Part shown: in pieces, positions 26,901 to 35,519 of the stretch | How positions within the stretch are numbered: the stretch's first letter is position 1 | How the letters are laid out: each line of letters starts with the position of its first letter | Source: Bacteroidales bacterium | Lineage (GTDB): Bacteria; Bacteroidota; Bacteroidia; Bacteroidales; UBA3824 | DNA: 37,581 nucleotides | NCBI GenBank assembly: GCA_024413595.1 | Contig: JAKSUC010000031.1 | Span: 1-37,581 of the forward strand | Direction of reading: 5' to 3' | The notes under the pieces: model-generated | Databases searched by the model: none | The model's input: only the letters and a program-made list of their open reading frames with translations | Told to the model about the DNA's origin: nothing | Position numbers and translations under genes: made by a program

Positions 26901-28969
26901 ACGTATGTGGTATCTTCGATATCAAAATAAGGATACCTTGGAGCTTCTATTCGTCCAGATCTGTTTGTGTCGGGTGAAATATGCAATTTACCATTAACAT
27001 GTTCAAACACACTTCGTACTGAATCTATTTGAAGAGTATTATTATGATTATTATACGCCAACAATGCCATAGAATCTGCATTTGGTATATCTACATTAAA
27101 TTCTTTATAATCAAATTTAAAATTACTACCATAAATATTTGTTAATCCAGCAGACAATCTTCCATTAAAATCTATTGCTAAATCTTTTTTAACAATAATT
27201 GTATCTGTTGGCCAAATTGCAACTCTAGATTTTTCATTTAAATAAAATGGTTGAACATTATAAATCTCTAAATTATAATTATTTAAATTTAAAATTCCAT
27301 TAATTACATTCTTTGTTTTTGATAATGAATAAAATCTTATAACATCATAATCTTTATTTCCAGTTCTTGCAAAATAAGTATCGTATGTTAATTGTTGAGT
27401 TTTTGCTTGTCTAGTTGTTTCATCATAACTTATATAACCTCCATAAGACAACTCTTGAAGCATAAAATGAACCTGTGTTTCTGTATAAGAAACATTATAT
27501 TTTTCTCTTAAATATATATTAAAATCTGACGCTGTAAATTCTCTTACAAATGCTTCTAAATAATAATTAATCAATGCAGTTAATGGGTTAATTTTTGCCT
27601 GACCTTGTAATTTATTATAATCATCAATAGTAAAATATTCAGAAGATTGAAATAAAGCATAATCATTTTTTGCAGCACCTCGCGTTGATAAGTAAACTAT
27701 AGAATCACCTTTTTTCCATTCAATTTGGTTTACATCGTATGATAAATGGTGATAAGAATCCGTAAATTTTGAATTTTGAATTCCTTTTCCTCCTTTAAAT
27801 AATACTAAACTATCCTTGGGTACTAAATATGTAAATTTTAAACCAATATGATTAATAGAATCTGTACCCAAAAACAAAGTAACTCTAGCTTGTTCTGACT
27901 CTATTTTTTTTGATGTATAAACAAATGATTTTGATTTTACTAAAAACAATTGATTATTATTATATTTAATAGATAATGTAGCATCAGACAAAGAATCGCC
28001 TACTCCAGAAAATAAAGAACCATGCTGAGCAAAACCTCCAGTAAAATCAATTCCATCAATCAAATTAGGAATAAACAAAAAGTTATTATACGACTCAAAT
28101 TGTGGATAACGAGCTTTATCGCCAAATCCATTCACTGTTAATTTATCAGAATAATGACCTTTTATATAACTTCCGAAATATTTAATATTATGAAATTCAA
28201 CACTATCAGCTTCAAAATCTGATCGTTTTGTATCTATTTGATAATTTCGTAATTCTGCATACATACTATCAGGCGAAATACCTGCTCTTTTCCAATCAAC
28301 ACGCCCTCCAAATCCAAACCAAGTTTTAGCTACTGTATTATATTGTCCTCTAGTATTATAAATTACCAACGAACTATCATTACGCATTTTACATCTTAAA
28401 TCTACTTTATCACATTCCACAAATAATGTTAATTCATCATCATTATCTTGATGAACAACAAGTCTATAATCATTATTATTAATATTCCATGATTTTGAAG
28501 CTAATGTTTCAATACTATTATTTTTTACAAGATGATAAGTAAAAAGTGTAATATCATTAACTCTTGTCATTGAAACATTTAGATTATCAAGAATACTAAG
28601 CATATATTCAACCCAAACAGGAAATTGATCAACCTTATCCTTATCCCAAAAAGCATTAAAAGTTTTGATTAAATTAAGCATGTGAGGCGATGGATTTGAA
28701 CGCTTTTTTAAATAGCCATTCATAATCGAAATTATTTCTTCTTTATGTTCTTCAGAAATAACATGATTTTCAATTTTGTCAGCAAAAATTTTAACTTCTT
28801 CTTTTAAATCTTTATTAAGAGAAGTTTTAACTCCCATAAAACTATTTACCTCACCAATAAAATCTTCATTATTTTGGAAAGGAGCATGCTGTGCAATACA
28901 ATTAATAAAAATAATTGAAAAACAGAAGGTTAAAAACCATTTTTGGAGATTTGGTTGCATATTGTTCAT
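23915..28969 (-). CDS. Giant secreted protein of unknown function with acidic repeat tail
   Basis: 1684 residues; the start could also be Met4 (28960). A signal peptide ends near I-N-C-I-A-Q. Most of the protein looks beta-rich, with a loose recurring pattern (G-x-G-hydrophobic-Y, then a Ser/Asp-rich strand; for example near residues 606, 776 and 881), which suggests stacked beta units. A helical section lies near 455-520. The last 125 residues are disordered: S-D-S-L-N-V repeats, then two 29-residue acidic Gln/Asn/Pro-rich repeats. No catalytic site or family is recognised. A large periplasmic or outer-membrane-associated structural protein is a fair inference. It precedes rsmE and follows the tpiA terminator. 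Confidence 0.75.
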   Translation of the reverse strand: MNNMQPNLQKWFLTFCFSIIFINCIAQHAPFQNNEDFIGEVNSFMGVKTSLNKDLKEEVKIFADKIENHVISEEHKEEIISIMNGYLKKRSNPSPHMLNLIKTFNAFWDKDKVDQFPVWVEYMLSILDNLNVSMTRVNDITLFTYHLVKNNSIETLASKSWNINNNDYRLVVHQDNDDELTLFVECDKVDLRCKMRNDSSLVIYNTRGQYNTVAKTWFGFGGRVDWKRAGISPDSMYAELRNYQIDTKRSDFEADSVEFHNIKYFGSYIKGHYSDKLTVNGFGDKARYPQFESYNNFLFIPNLIDGIDFTGGFAQHGSLFSGVGDSLSDATLSIKYNNNQLFLVKSKSFVYTSKKIESEQARVTLFLGTDSINHIGLKFTYLVPKDSLVLFKGGKGIQNSKFTDSYHHLSYDVNQIEWKKGDSIVYLSTRGAAKNDYALFQSSEYFTIDDYNKLQGQAKINPLTALINYYLEAFVREFTASDFNIYLREKYNVSYTETQVHFMLQELSYGGYISYDETTRQAKTQQLTYDTYFARTGNKDYDVIRFYSLSKTKNVINGILNLNNYNLEIYNVQPFYLNEKSRVAIWPTDTIIVKKDLAIDFNGRLSAGLTNIYGSNFKFDYKEFNVDIPNADSMALLAYNNHNNTLQIDSVRSVFEHVNGKLHISPDTNRSGRIEAPRYPYFDIEDTTYVYYDKITNGKYDRDKFHMTVFPFTLDSMNYLSLNGVKAKGTFESGIFPNLDVTLTVQPDMSLGFEMPTPEEGMQLFSGKGTYHNNVTLNGKGLGGDGEIQYLTAVARAEKFSFFPDSVTAGVNFLDIKPVKSSQLGIIPDMKTDIPHLHADTALVFWKPESDIFSVSSEDSSIVIYEGDAKFNGEILLTPEKLGGNGLLLYGTTSTNSDYFDFHNSSYKADSALFSYQNPQTPGEKNGHFYTGRFNIETNLDSTKMWANFIAVTNKSSIVFPYHKYKQKTGFFTWNINQQSFEFGKDLNEYDENMIAHDQEKFDQIKDITSGYRPLLGGVTMVADKDTMTYDAYSSSYALSDEIININEPGVIAVEDAKIDPSGIIYLYKGGSIAKFENALITCNQDSMFHKVINTTVKIRDKHYFKAIGGQYEYNNHKQGINYINIDSMEIRKVKQDTATNAQKVRCTFGLGTVNMAENFMLSPQYKFAGKFSLMGNIPGVKFNGYAYLQQECDSSIMPFRFEGNINPDSIVFPISDRVVDTGNVRLYSGFFFNHKSERLYSLFMGHKLENNDDPVLDAGKGLSYAITTNQYQIASARKLANNAITENMISLYKKLCFLYGEGAINTNINVEPVKVVSKGTIIHQKDEDKFSISMVLSTDFFIRQDVMKSMAQGITDVDNLQPVVISQENIRRKLEFLLGGDTVTNIIDEYSLTGSISKLPTELSKTLVFTDLRMTFDTTTNSYRSNGEIGVGFICGNSINRYVPGAVEIIRNRKKGDQISIYLQPKPGFWYYFNYKAGFMYCLSSDEDFNNKIMNTKDKDRVLKFDKNGEYQFVIGNDAVKNKFVRSFPSISGGNNNQINIDKAIEDVETDIVTDSLGVVSDSLNVSDSLNVNVSDSLNVNTQPNVEEADFVEEPDFEEQPENNTEIINTQVPENQPDENQNEPDFEEQPENNTETNNTQIPENQPIEQQVPNIIEDNSNIEQNQQQPEQNQDDNEEPDFIDE
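24014..24187 (-). repeat. Two tandem 87-bp coding repeats in the giant gene
   Basis: Two imperfect copies of 87 bases (24101-24187 and 24014-24100), each coding for 29 residues that start E-P-D-F-E-E-Q-P-E-N-N-T-E. The differences are scattered point changes, so the duplication is not very recent. Confidence 0.85.
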
Positions 28970-29016
28970 AAAAAAAAATTTTCAGAATTTACATTTTGAA
29001 TTTGAAGTCGGAACTA

Positions 29017-29074
29017 TAAAAAAAATAGCGGACAACTTGCAAATAATCATAAATTATAACGCAGTTGTCCGCTA
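29017..29074 (-). terminator. Long hairpin terminator downstream of tpiA
   Basis: TAGCGGACAACT (29026-29037) pairs with AGTTGTCCGCTA (29063-29074). The 25-base loop can itself fold (ATAAT/ATTAT). On the minus strand a run of T follows (29017-29025). The stem is unusually GC-rich for this DNA. It ends the tpiA transcript just before the giant gene. Confidence 0.85.
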
Positions 29075-29110
29075 AGTATTTTATTCTGAATAAAAGTCAG
29101 AAAAAATTAA

Positions 29111-29878
29111 TTATCTAGCGTCGATAAGTTTACCAAAATCGTCAGCTTTAAGAGATGCACCACCAATTAAGCCACCATCAACGTCTTTTTTAGCGAAAAT
29201 TTCAGCTGCATTAGAAGGTTTACAACTTCCACCATAAAGAATAGTTGTATCTTCAGCAACTTGAGCATTGTAATTATTAGCAATTTCTTTACGAATAAAT
29301 TCGTGAATTTCTTGAGCTTGTTCAGGAGTAGCTGTTAAACCAGTACCAATTGCCCAAACAGGTTCGTAAGCAATAATAACTTTTTTGAATTCTTCAGCAG
29401 ACAATGTAAATACAGTGTCAACTAATTGAGCTTTAATAACATTGTTATAAAGATTAGCGCCAGCTTCACGTTGATCTTTAGTTTCACCACAACAGAAAAT
29501 AATATCTAGACCTTCAGCTAAAGCTAATTTAATTTTTTTAAGAAGAATTTCAGAATTTTCTTTAAAATATTGACGACGTTCTGAGTGTCCTAAAATAACA
29601 GCTTTAACGCCAAGACCTTTAAGCATAGAAGCAGAAACTTCACCAGTATAAGCACCGTTTGTTGTTGCAGCACAATCTTGAGCAGCTAAAATAACTTTGT
29701 CAGCGTTAATTACTTGAGCTATAGGAGCTAAATGTGTAAAAGGTGGAGCAATTACAATTTGTTTTTCAGCAGGAAGATTTTTCTTTTCTGCATATTCACT
29801 TACTTTTTTTGCTAATTCTACACCTTCGGCAACAGATGTATTCATTTTCCAGTTGCCTGCTACGATAAGTTTTCTCAT
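29111..29878 (-). CDS. tpiA: Triosephosphate isomerase
   Basis: 255 residues, normal length. The active-site residues are present: Asn9 and Lys11 in G-N-W-K-M-N, His in G-H-S-E-R-R, and the catalytic Glu in A-Y-E-P-V-W-A-I-G-T-G. The phosphate loop G-G-A-S-L near the end is intact. It interconverts dihydroxyacetone phosphate and glyceraldehyde 3-phosphate in glycolysis. It follows the membrane coiled-coil protein by 20 bases on the same strand and ends at a strong hairpin. Confidence 0.97.
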   Translation of the reverse strand: MRKLIVAGNWKMNTSVAEGVELAKKVSEYAEKKNLPAEKQIVIAPPFTHLAPIAQVINADKVILAAQDCAATTNGAYTGEVSASMLKGLGVKAVILGHSERRQYFKENSEILLKKIKLALAEGLDIIFCCGETKDQREAGANLYNNVIKAQLVDTVFTLSAEEFKKVIIAYEPVWAIGTGLTATPEQAQEIHEFIRKEIANNYNAQVAEDTTILYGGSCKPSNAAEIFAKKDVDGGLIGGASLKADDFGKLIDAR

Positions 29879-29898
29879 TTTATTATTTTTAATAAATT

Positions 29899-30633
29899 TT
29901 ATAAATTTTCTAATATTTTGGCTTGTTCTAATTGTCTAAAATATTCTTCTTTTTCAAATACTTCTTTTTCAACGTCTCCCATTGTTAATTGACTTAAATC
30001 ATATTCTCCAGCAGCCATTGATTGTAATTCGTTTTGGTCGGCTTGTTCTAGTTTATTATTATGATTTTCAAGACGTTGCATTATTTTTTCTTTCTGTTTT
30101 ACAGCTTTGATTTTTTCTTTTAATATTGTATATTCTTGTTGTTTTTTATCAAATATTTCTATTCTTTCTTTATAACCATCAATTTTTGTTTTATAATTTG
30201 ACACAAGATTATCACATTTAGTTTCAGCACTAAAATCAATTTTTCCAACATATTTATTTTTTATTGTTTCGTAATTATCTAAAAGATTTTCACGTTGTAG
30301 CAATTCTCCTTCTTGTTGTGCTACAGTTGAATATGCTGTAAAAATTGCATCATTGCTCCATGCTGTTAAACGTCGAATTTCGCTTTCTGCTTTAAATTTG
30401 TTTTTTCTTGACTCTGAAATTTGGTTATTAATTTTCATCTCTAACGACAAATTTCCGTTATCAAAAGTAGCTTGATTTGATGCATCGATAAGTTTTCCAC
30501 TTAAAAAAGTTGCTATTGATAAAACTGCACCTGATGCAATTCCAAAAATTCCAGCTACTGGGGCACCTATTACTGATGCAATAACTCCACCACCTATTAA
30601 AACTAAACTTAATAAATACAAAATTTTCTTCAT
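29899..30633 (-). CDS. Membrane-anchored coiled-coil protein of unknown function
   Basis: 244 residues. Two adjacent hydrophobic segments (about 4-24 and 28-46, Gly/Ala/Ile-rich) form an N-terminal membrane hairpin. The rest (about 65-240) is polar, Lys/Glu/Gln-rich and predicted to be coiled coil, ending in an acidic stretch (E-V-F-E-K-E-E-Y-F-R-Q-L). No domain family is recognised. It sits between tilS (78 bases upstream) and tpiA (20 bases downstream) on the same strand and is probably co-transcribed with tpiA. A scaffold or tether at the inner membrane is the most that can be said. Confidence 0.72.
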   Translation of the reverse strand: MKKILYLLSLVLIGGGVIASVIGAPVAGIFGIASGAVLSIATFLSGKLIDASNQATFDNGNLSLEMKINNQISESRKNKFKAESEIRRLTAWSNDAIFTAYSTVAQQEGELLQRENLLDNYETIKNKYVGKIDFSAETKCDNLVSNYKTKIDGYKERIEIFDKKQQEYTILKEKIKAVKQKEKIMQRLENHNNKLEQADQNELQSMAAGEYDLSQLTMGDVEKEVFEKEEYFRQLEQAKILENL

Positions 30634-30711
30634 TTGACGATTATTTTTTGTGCTTCAAAGATAACTCTTTTTTATTCTAAAATAATATATATTTTGTTAT
30701 TTTACTTAAAG

Positions 30712-32070
30712 TTAATGTTTATCTTCAAAATATTTTAAAGTAATTTTTAAAATATCTTGACTATCAGGAGTTACGCGATATCTGTTATCAGAACGTAATC
30801 CTACTAACCAAATTATATTATTTTCAGAACACAAAAGTTTAATTGTTTCTTTTTTGTTAATATTCAATTTATTATCTATAAAAAAGTCACTTAACTTTTT
30901 TTTCTGATTTTTTCCAAATGGAACAAACCAATCTCCATTTTGCCAATTTCGCAATTCTAATGGAAATTTTATCTTGTTGTAATCAAAATATGAAACATTT
31001 AAATCTCTATTTGGTTTAAAATTTTTATTATTTTTTATTATTTGAAATTCTAAATGAATTGAACCTAAACTAAATTTTCCTTGTTCAATTATATTTTTAT
31101 CAATTAATATTGAAGACAATGATTTCTCTGTTTTGGTTAATTCGTTTATAATCAAACAATTTCTATCTTTTATTAATCTATATCTAGAACTATAAAATGT
31201 TTTTCCACTTTCACTATCAAAAGATTTTAATATTTGTGAAATTTGACTTTTATTAAATTCAAAATCTCTCAATATTTCATATATAATACATTCTGGTTGA
31301 GGATTTTGTTGCAACTTTTGAATAGATATTAAATAGCAATCGTTTTCTTTTGAAACTATATTCTTTTTTTGCCATTCAACTTCATTAAAATATATCTGTT
31401 TCACTTGACTTAAATATTCCACAGTTTCTGTCAAACAATCTTTAAATGAAGGATTTATCTGTTCAAATAATGGAATAATTGTATTACGAATTTTGTTTCG
31501 TGTATAATTGGTTTCAAAATTTGTTTTATCTATTCTATATTGTAATTGATTTTCAGAAATATATGTTTCAATTTCGGAACGTGAAAAACACAACATTGGT
31601 CTAATTATTTTTCCATTTATTTTTCTTATTCCAGTTAAACCACGAATTCCTGTTCCTCGAGTTAAATTTAATAAAAATGTTTCTATAGCATCATCTTTGT
31701 GATGAGCCACTGCTGTAAAATTATAATTATAATTTATCATTATTTTTTCAAACTCATTATAACGTAATTCTCTAGCAGCCATTTCTATAGAAATTCCATT
31801 TTCATTTGCATATTTTTCAGTATCAAATGTTGAAACAAAAATTTCTACTTCATATTTTTTTGCAAGATTTCTAACAAAATTTTCGTCATCATCACTATCC
31901 TTTCCTCGTAGTTTAAAATTTACATGAGAAATTGCAAAATTAAAACCTGATTTTGAAAACAAATCTAGCATTACAACCGAGTCAGGACCGCCACTAACTG
32001 CAAGTAATATTTGATGGTTTAATGATGCTAAATTATTGTCTTTTATAAACTTTTTAAATTTTTCTATCAT
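30712..32070 (-). CDS. tilS: tRNA(Ile)-lysidine synthase TilS
   Basis: 452 residues. The PP-loop S-G-G-P-D-S is at 26-31, followed by A-I-S-H-V-N-F-K-L-R-G, A-H-H-K-D-D-A-I-E-T and the N-terminal PP-loop ATPase fold. The middle substrate-binding domain and the C-terminal TilS domain (G-D-W-F-V-P-F-G, K-K-L-S-D-F-F-I-D) are both there. It modifies cytidine 34 of the tRNA that reads AUA isoleucine codons, an essential step in an AT-rich genome. It is the first gene of a minus-strand run and is divergent from coaX. Confidence 0.96.
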   Translation of the reverse strand: MIEKFKKFIKDNNLASLNHQILLAVSGGPDSVVMLDLFSKSGFNFAISHVNFKLRGKDSDDDENFVRNLAKKYEVEIFVSTFDTEKYANENGISIEMAARELRYNEFEKIMINYNYNFTAVAHHKDDAIETFLLNLTRGTGIRGLTGIRKINGKIIRPMLCFSRSEIETYISENQLQYRIDKTNFETNYTRNKIRNTIIPLFEQINPSFKDCLTETVEYLSQVKQIYFNEVEWQKKNIVSKENDCYLISIQKLQQNPQPECIIYEILRDFEFNKSQISQILKSFDSESGKTFYSSRYRLIKDRNCLIINELTKTEKSLSSILIDKNIIEQGKFSLGSIHLEFQIIKNNKNFKPNRDLNVSYFDYNKIKFPLELRNWQNGDWFVPFGKNQKKKLSDFFIDNKLNINKKETIKLLCSENNIIWLVGLRSDNRYRVTPDSQDILKITLKYFEDKH

Positions 32071-32161
32071 CTATATTTCAAAAATTCATCTAAAACAAAT
32101 TTAAAAATAAAAAATGAGAAATCAAACCTAATTAAAATAAAATATATTTCATAAAAATTTG

Positions 32162-32169
32162 TAAATTCG
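32162..32169 (+). promoter_or_regulatory. Weak -7 box of coaX
   Basis: TAAATTCG, one mismatch to TAnnTTTG, 16 bases before the ATG. Confidence 0.3.
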
Positions 32170-32185
32170 CAAAAAAAAATAAAAA

Positions 32186-32980
32186 ATGTTATTAGCTTTT
32201 GATATAGGTAACACAAACATTAAGACTGCTATATTTAACAATGGTAATCTTGTTCAAGAATGGAGAATTCATACTGATGCAAAACGTACTGGGGATGAAT
32301 ATTTTTCAATATTGAGAACACTTTTTAAAGATATTGAATTAGATATAAAACTGATTAACAATGCAATAATAAGTTCTGTTGTACCTCAATTAATAGGACC
32401 ATTTGTTATAGTAACTCAACGATTTCTTAATAAAAAACCCATAATTGTAGGTCCTGATATTTATGAAAAACTACCTATAAAAATACCAAAATCAGCAGTT
32501 CATGAAATAGGAACAGATTTATTGTGTGATGCTCTTCAAGCATGGAACACATTTCATAGTGCATGTATAGTTGCAGATTTTGGAACAGCACTTTCTTTTA
32601 CAGCTATCGACAATAATGCTAATATTGCAGGAATTGCAATTGCTCCTGGAATTGGAACTGCTTTAAATTCGCTTTTTAATAATACTGCTCAATTACCATC
32701 AGTTTCGTTAGAAATTCCACATACAAGTTTGGGAACCAACACAATAGAATGTATTCAAAGTGGTATTTTGTATGGATATAAAGGTTTGGTAGAAGGAATG
32801 ATTTTGCAAATGAAAAAAGATTTAGAAAAACAAACAAATGTTAAAATTACTGATATTCATACAATTGCAACTGGAGGTTTAAATAGTATGTTATCACCTA
32901 TAACAAAAGTTTTTGAAAAATTAGATAAAATGCTAACTCTTAATGGTTTATATAGTATTGCTGAATATACATTAAAATAA
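32186..32980 (+). CDS. coaX: Type III pantothenate kinase
   Basis: 264 residues. The nucleotide-binding motif D-I-G-N-T-N-I-K starts at Asp6, the pantothenate-site motif G-T-D-L is at 109-112, and A-D-F-G-T-A is at 130-135 with the second catalytic Asp131. The family consensus at 109-112 is G-A-D-R, so the Arg is Leu here while the essential Asp is kept. The enzyme phosphorylates pantothenate in the first step of coenzyme A synthesis. It overlaps the converging radical-SAM-like gene by 9 bases at the 3' ends (32972-32980), which leaves no room for a separate terminator. Confidence 0.94.
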   Translation: MLLAFDIGNTNIKTAIFNNGNLVQEWRIHTDAKRTGDEYFSILRTLFKDIELDIKLINNAIISSVVPQLIGPFVIVTQRFLNKKPIIVGPDIYEKLPIKIPKSAVHEIGTDLLCDALQAWNTFHSACIVADFGTALSFTAIDNNANIAGIAIAPGIGTALNSLFNNTAQLPSVSLEIPHTSLGTNTIECIQSGILYGYKGLVEGMILQMKKDLEKQTNVKITDIHTIATGGLNSMLSPITKVFEKLDKMLTLNGLYSIAEYTLK

Positions 32981-33808
32981 AGAAAGTTGTAAAGGAGGCA
33001 TATATTCTGGCGGACGAGTAGACAAATCACAACGTCGAGCAGTGCGAACAAATGAATTTGACAACTCCATAAATTTTGGTCCAAATGTCTCATTTTTAAA
33101 TAGAAACATTTCTTCATATTGTTCTACAAATTGAGGAAAACGAATTTTAATATTTGACAACAAATATTTTTTAGAATTTTCGTTTAACTCTAATTTTTTT
33201 TGATACATCACAAAATTAGCCCCATTTTGAGCAGAAATTTCTATAATTCGAGTCAAAGCCTCTGGTTTATCATTGATATACGGCAAAATAGGTGAAATAA
33301 TTACACCTGTTTTAATATTTAATTGACTAAGTTTTTTAAGTATTTCCATTCTCTGTTCAAAAAGTGGAAATCCAGGTTGCATTAATTGTAAAATAGAATT
33401 ATCAAGAGATGGTATTTTTATTGATACACAACAATATAAAGAAGATAACTTTTTCAAAATATTGGTATGTAATAAAATTTCATCACTCGAAGTGATTATA
33501 GAAACAGGGAAACCAAATTTTAAACAACTTTTTAAAGCAGCTCCAAAAATATCGTTAGAATTTTCAAAATCATTAAAAATTTCAGAATTAAATCCAAATC
33601 CAACAATTTTAGGATTTTTTACCTTAGCTTTTAGTTCTTTATTAGCTTGATTTTCATAATCTTGAAGACATTCAAAAGGAAAATTGTCAGATTTTGAAAT
33701 TGGATTTTTTACAAAAATATCAGTTGACGGAACTTTATTAAATAGTTCTGCCAAATAAGAAATTTTATAAATTGAATTTTCTTCTAAAATGGGTTGAAAT
33801 ATCTTCAT
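32972..33808 (-). CDS. SPL-family radical-SAM-like protein lacking the Fe-S cysteines
   Basis: 278 residues. The second half clearly follows the spore photoproduct lyase (SPL)-like radical SAM family: F-G-F-P-V-S-I-I-T near 97, then Q-P-G-F-P-L-F-E-Q-R near 143, I-S-P-I-L-P-Y-I-N-D near 170, E-N-G-like A-Q-N-G-A-N-F near 191, and the C-terminal L-Q-L-S-L-F. The N-terminus is short, and the C-x3-C-x2-C cluster motif that opens these proteins is absent. The segment D-I-F-V-K follows directly after the first 30 residues. Upstream DNA has no coding frame that could supply it, and a TATATTTG box stands before the ATG. It is either an inactive relic or a cluster-less binding protein. Confidence 0.72.
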   Translation of the reverse strand: MKIFQPILEENSIYKISYLAELFNKVPSTDIFVKNPISKSDNFPFECLQDYENQANKELKAKVKNPKIVGFGFNSEIFNDFENSNDIFGAALKSCLKFGFPVSIITSSDEILLHTNILKKLSSLYCCVSIKIPSLDNSILQLMQPGFPLFEQRMEILKKLSQLNIKTGVIISPILPYINDKPEALTRIIEISAQNGANFVMYQKKLELNENSKKYLLSNIKIRFPQFVEQYEEMFLFKNETFGPKFMELSNSFVRTARRCDLSTRPPEYMPPLQLSLF

Positions 33809-33828
33809 CTCTAATAAAAACTAATAGC

Positions 33829-33836
33829 CAAATATA
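33829..33836 (-). promoter_or_regulatory. -7 box of the SPL-like gene
   Basis: TATATTTG on the minus strand, a full match, 20 bases before the ATG at 33808. The gene therefore still seems to be expressed. Confidence 0.5.
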
Positions 33837-33972
33837 CCAATTTTTTTGAAAAATTATTAATAAAAACAAATAATTTTTGAATAAAAAATTTAAAATCACA
33901 CCTTATATAATACATCAATTATAAATTTTACATAATCAAGAATTAAAATTATTCAAATTCAACAAAATAGAT

Positions 33973-33980
33973 TAATTTTG
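33973..33980 (+). promoter_or_regulatory. -7 box of leuA
   Basis: TAATTTTG, a full match, 21 bases before the leuA ATG. The -33 element is not clear. I see no leader peptide rich in Leu codons. Confidence 0.55.
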
Positions 33981-34001
33981 CAATAAATAAGAAAAAAACT
34001 G

Positions 34002-35507
34002 ATGCAAAACAACAAAATATTTATATTTGATACAACACTACGAGATGGAGAGCAAGTACCAGGTTGTCAACTAAATACAGTAGAAAAAATACAAGTTGCA
34101 AAACAATTAGAAACACTTGGAGTTGACATTATCGAAGCAGGTTTTCCTGTATCAAGTCCTGGAGATTTTAATTCAGTTGTTGAAATCTCCAAAGCTGTAA
34201 CTTGGCCAATAATTTGTGCATTAACACGTGCCGTAGAAAAAGATATTGACATTGCCGTAGAAGCACTTAAATATGCCAAACACAAAAGAATACATACGGG
34301 AATAGGGACATCAGATTGTCATATTAAATATAAATTTAACTCAAATCGAGAAGAAATTCTAGAAACCGCAATTCGTGCTGTTAAATATGCAAAACGTTAT
34401 GTTGAAGACGTTGAATTTTATGCCGAAGATGCAGGACGAACTGATAATGAATATCTTGCAAGAATTATCGAAGCATCAATAAAAGCTGGTGCTACTGTAG
34501 TTAATATTCCAGACACAAATGGTTATTGTTTGCCGGGAGAATTTGGAAACAAAATAAAATATCTTTTTGAAAATGTGAAAGGTATTGAAAATGTAATAGT
34601 TTCGTGTCATTGTCATAATGATTTAGGAATGGCTACAGCAAACACGATGGAAGCAATTTTAAATGGTGTTCGTCAAGCAGAAGTTACAATTAATGGAATT
34701 GGAGAACGTGCAGGAAATACATCATTAGAAGAAATCGCAATGATTTTAAAATGTCATCAACATCTTGGTTTACAAACAAATATAAACACTCAGAAAATTT
34801 ATTCTACAAGTAGAATGGTTTCAAGTTTAATGAATATGCCAATTCAACCAAACAAAGCCATTGTTGGACGAAATGCTTTTGCACATTCTTCTGGTATTCA
34901 TCAAGATGGAATGCTCAAAAACAAAAATACATACGAAATAATGGATCCAACCGATGTTGGAATTGACGAAAATTCAATTTTATTAACTGCACGAAGTGGA
35001 CGAGCAGCATTAAAACACAGATTTTCAGCACTTGGAATTAAATACGAAAATGAACAACTTGACAATATTTATCAAAAATTTCTAAAACTTGCAGACAAAA
35101 AGAAAGAAATAAACGATGATGATTTAATGATTTTAGCAGGAATTGACCGAAAACACAATCATCATATAAAACTTGAATTTTTGCAATTTACGTCAGGATT
35201 TGGAATTAAACCTGTTGCTAGTATTGGACTTAACATTGCAGGCGAAAAATTTGAGGCATGCGCAACAGGAAGTGGACCTGTTGATGCTTCGATAAATGCT
35301 ATGAAAAAAATTCTTACTAATCGTCAAATGTTGATGAAAGAACTTACTATTCAAAGTATTAACAAAGGTAGCGATGATATTTGTAAAGTTCATATTCAAG
35401 TAGAAAACGAAGGTAGACTTTATTATGGTTTTAGTGCAAATACCGACGTTGTTGTTGCTACTGTTGAAGCATATCTTGACTGTATTAACAAATTTGTTAT
35501 CAATTAA
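34002..35507 (+). CDS. leuA: 2-isopropylmalate synthase
   Basis: 501 residues. The catalytic TIM barrel begins with [13 protein letters not shown] (about 9-21) and has the metal motif S-C-H-C-H-N-D-L-G, then G-I-G-E-R-A-G-N. A flexible linker with [10 protein letters not shown] follows, then the C-terminal regulatory LeuA domain (about 390-501), so leucine feedback is likely. It makes 2-isopropylmalate from acetyl-CoA and 2-oxoisovalerate, the first step of leucine synthesis. leuB, leuC and leuD are not within the window. The closest downstream gene, 12 bases away, is an aldo/keto reductase, so a mixed operon is likely. Confidence 0.95.
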   Translation: MQNNKIFIFDTTLRDGEQVPGCQLNTVEKIQVAKQLETLGVDIIEAGFPVSSPGDFNSVVEISKAVTWPIICALTRAVEKDIDIAVEALKYAKHKRIHTGIGTSDCHIKYKFNSNREEILETAIRAVKYAKRYVEDVEFYAEDAGRTDNEYLARIIEASIKAGATVVNIPDTNGYCLPGEFGNKIKYLFENVKGIENVIVSCHCHNDLGMATANTMEAILNGVRQAEVTINGIGERAGNTSLEEIAMILKCHQHLGLQTNINTQKIYSTSRMVSSLMNMPIQPNKAIVGRNAFAHSSGIHQDGMLKNKNTYEIMDPTDVGIDENSILLTARSGRAALKHRFSALGIKYENEQLDNIYQKFLKLADKKKEINDDDLMILAGIDRKHNHHIKLEFLQFTSGFGIKPVASIGLNIAGEKFEACATGSGPVDASINAMKKILTNRQMLMKELTIQSINKGSDDICKVHIQVENEGRLYYGFSANTDVVVATVEAYLDCINKFVIN

Positions 35508-35519
35508 TTACACAATATT

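Noticed and set aside
29079..29095. Small inverted repeat TTTTATT-CTG-AATAAAA next to the tpiA terminator
   Set aside because: A seven-base AT-only stem is common by chance in such AT-rich DNA.
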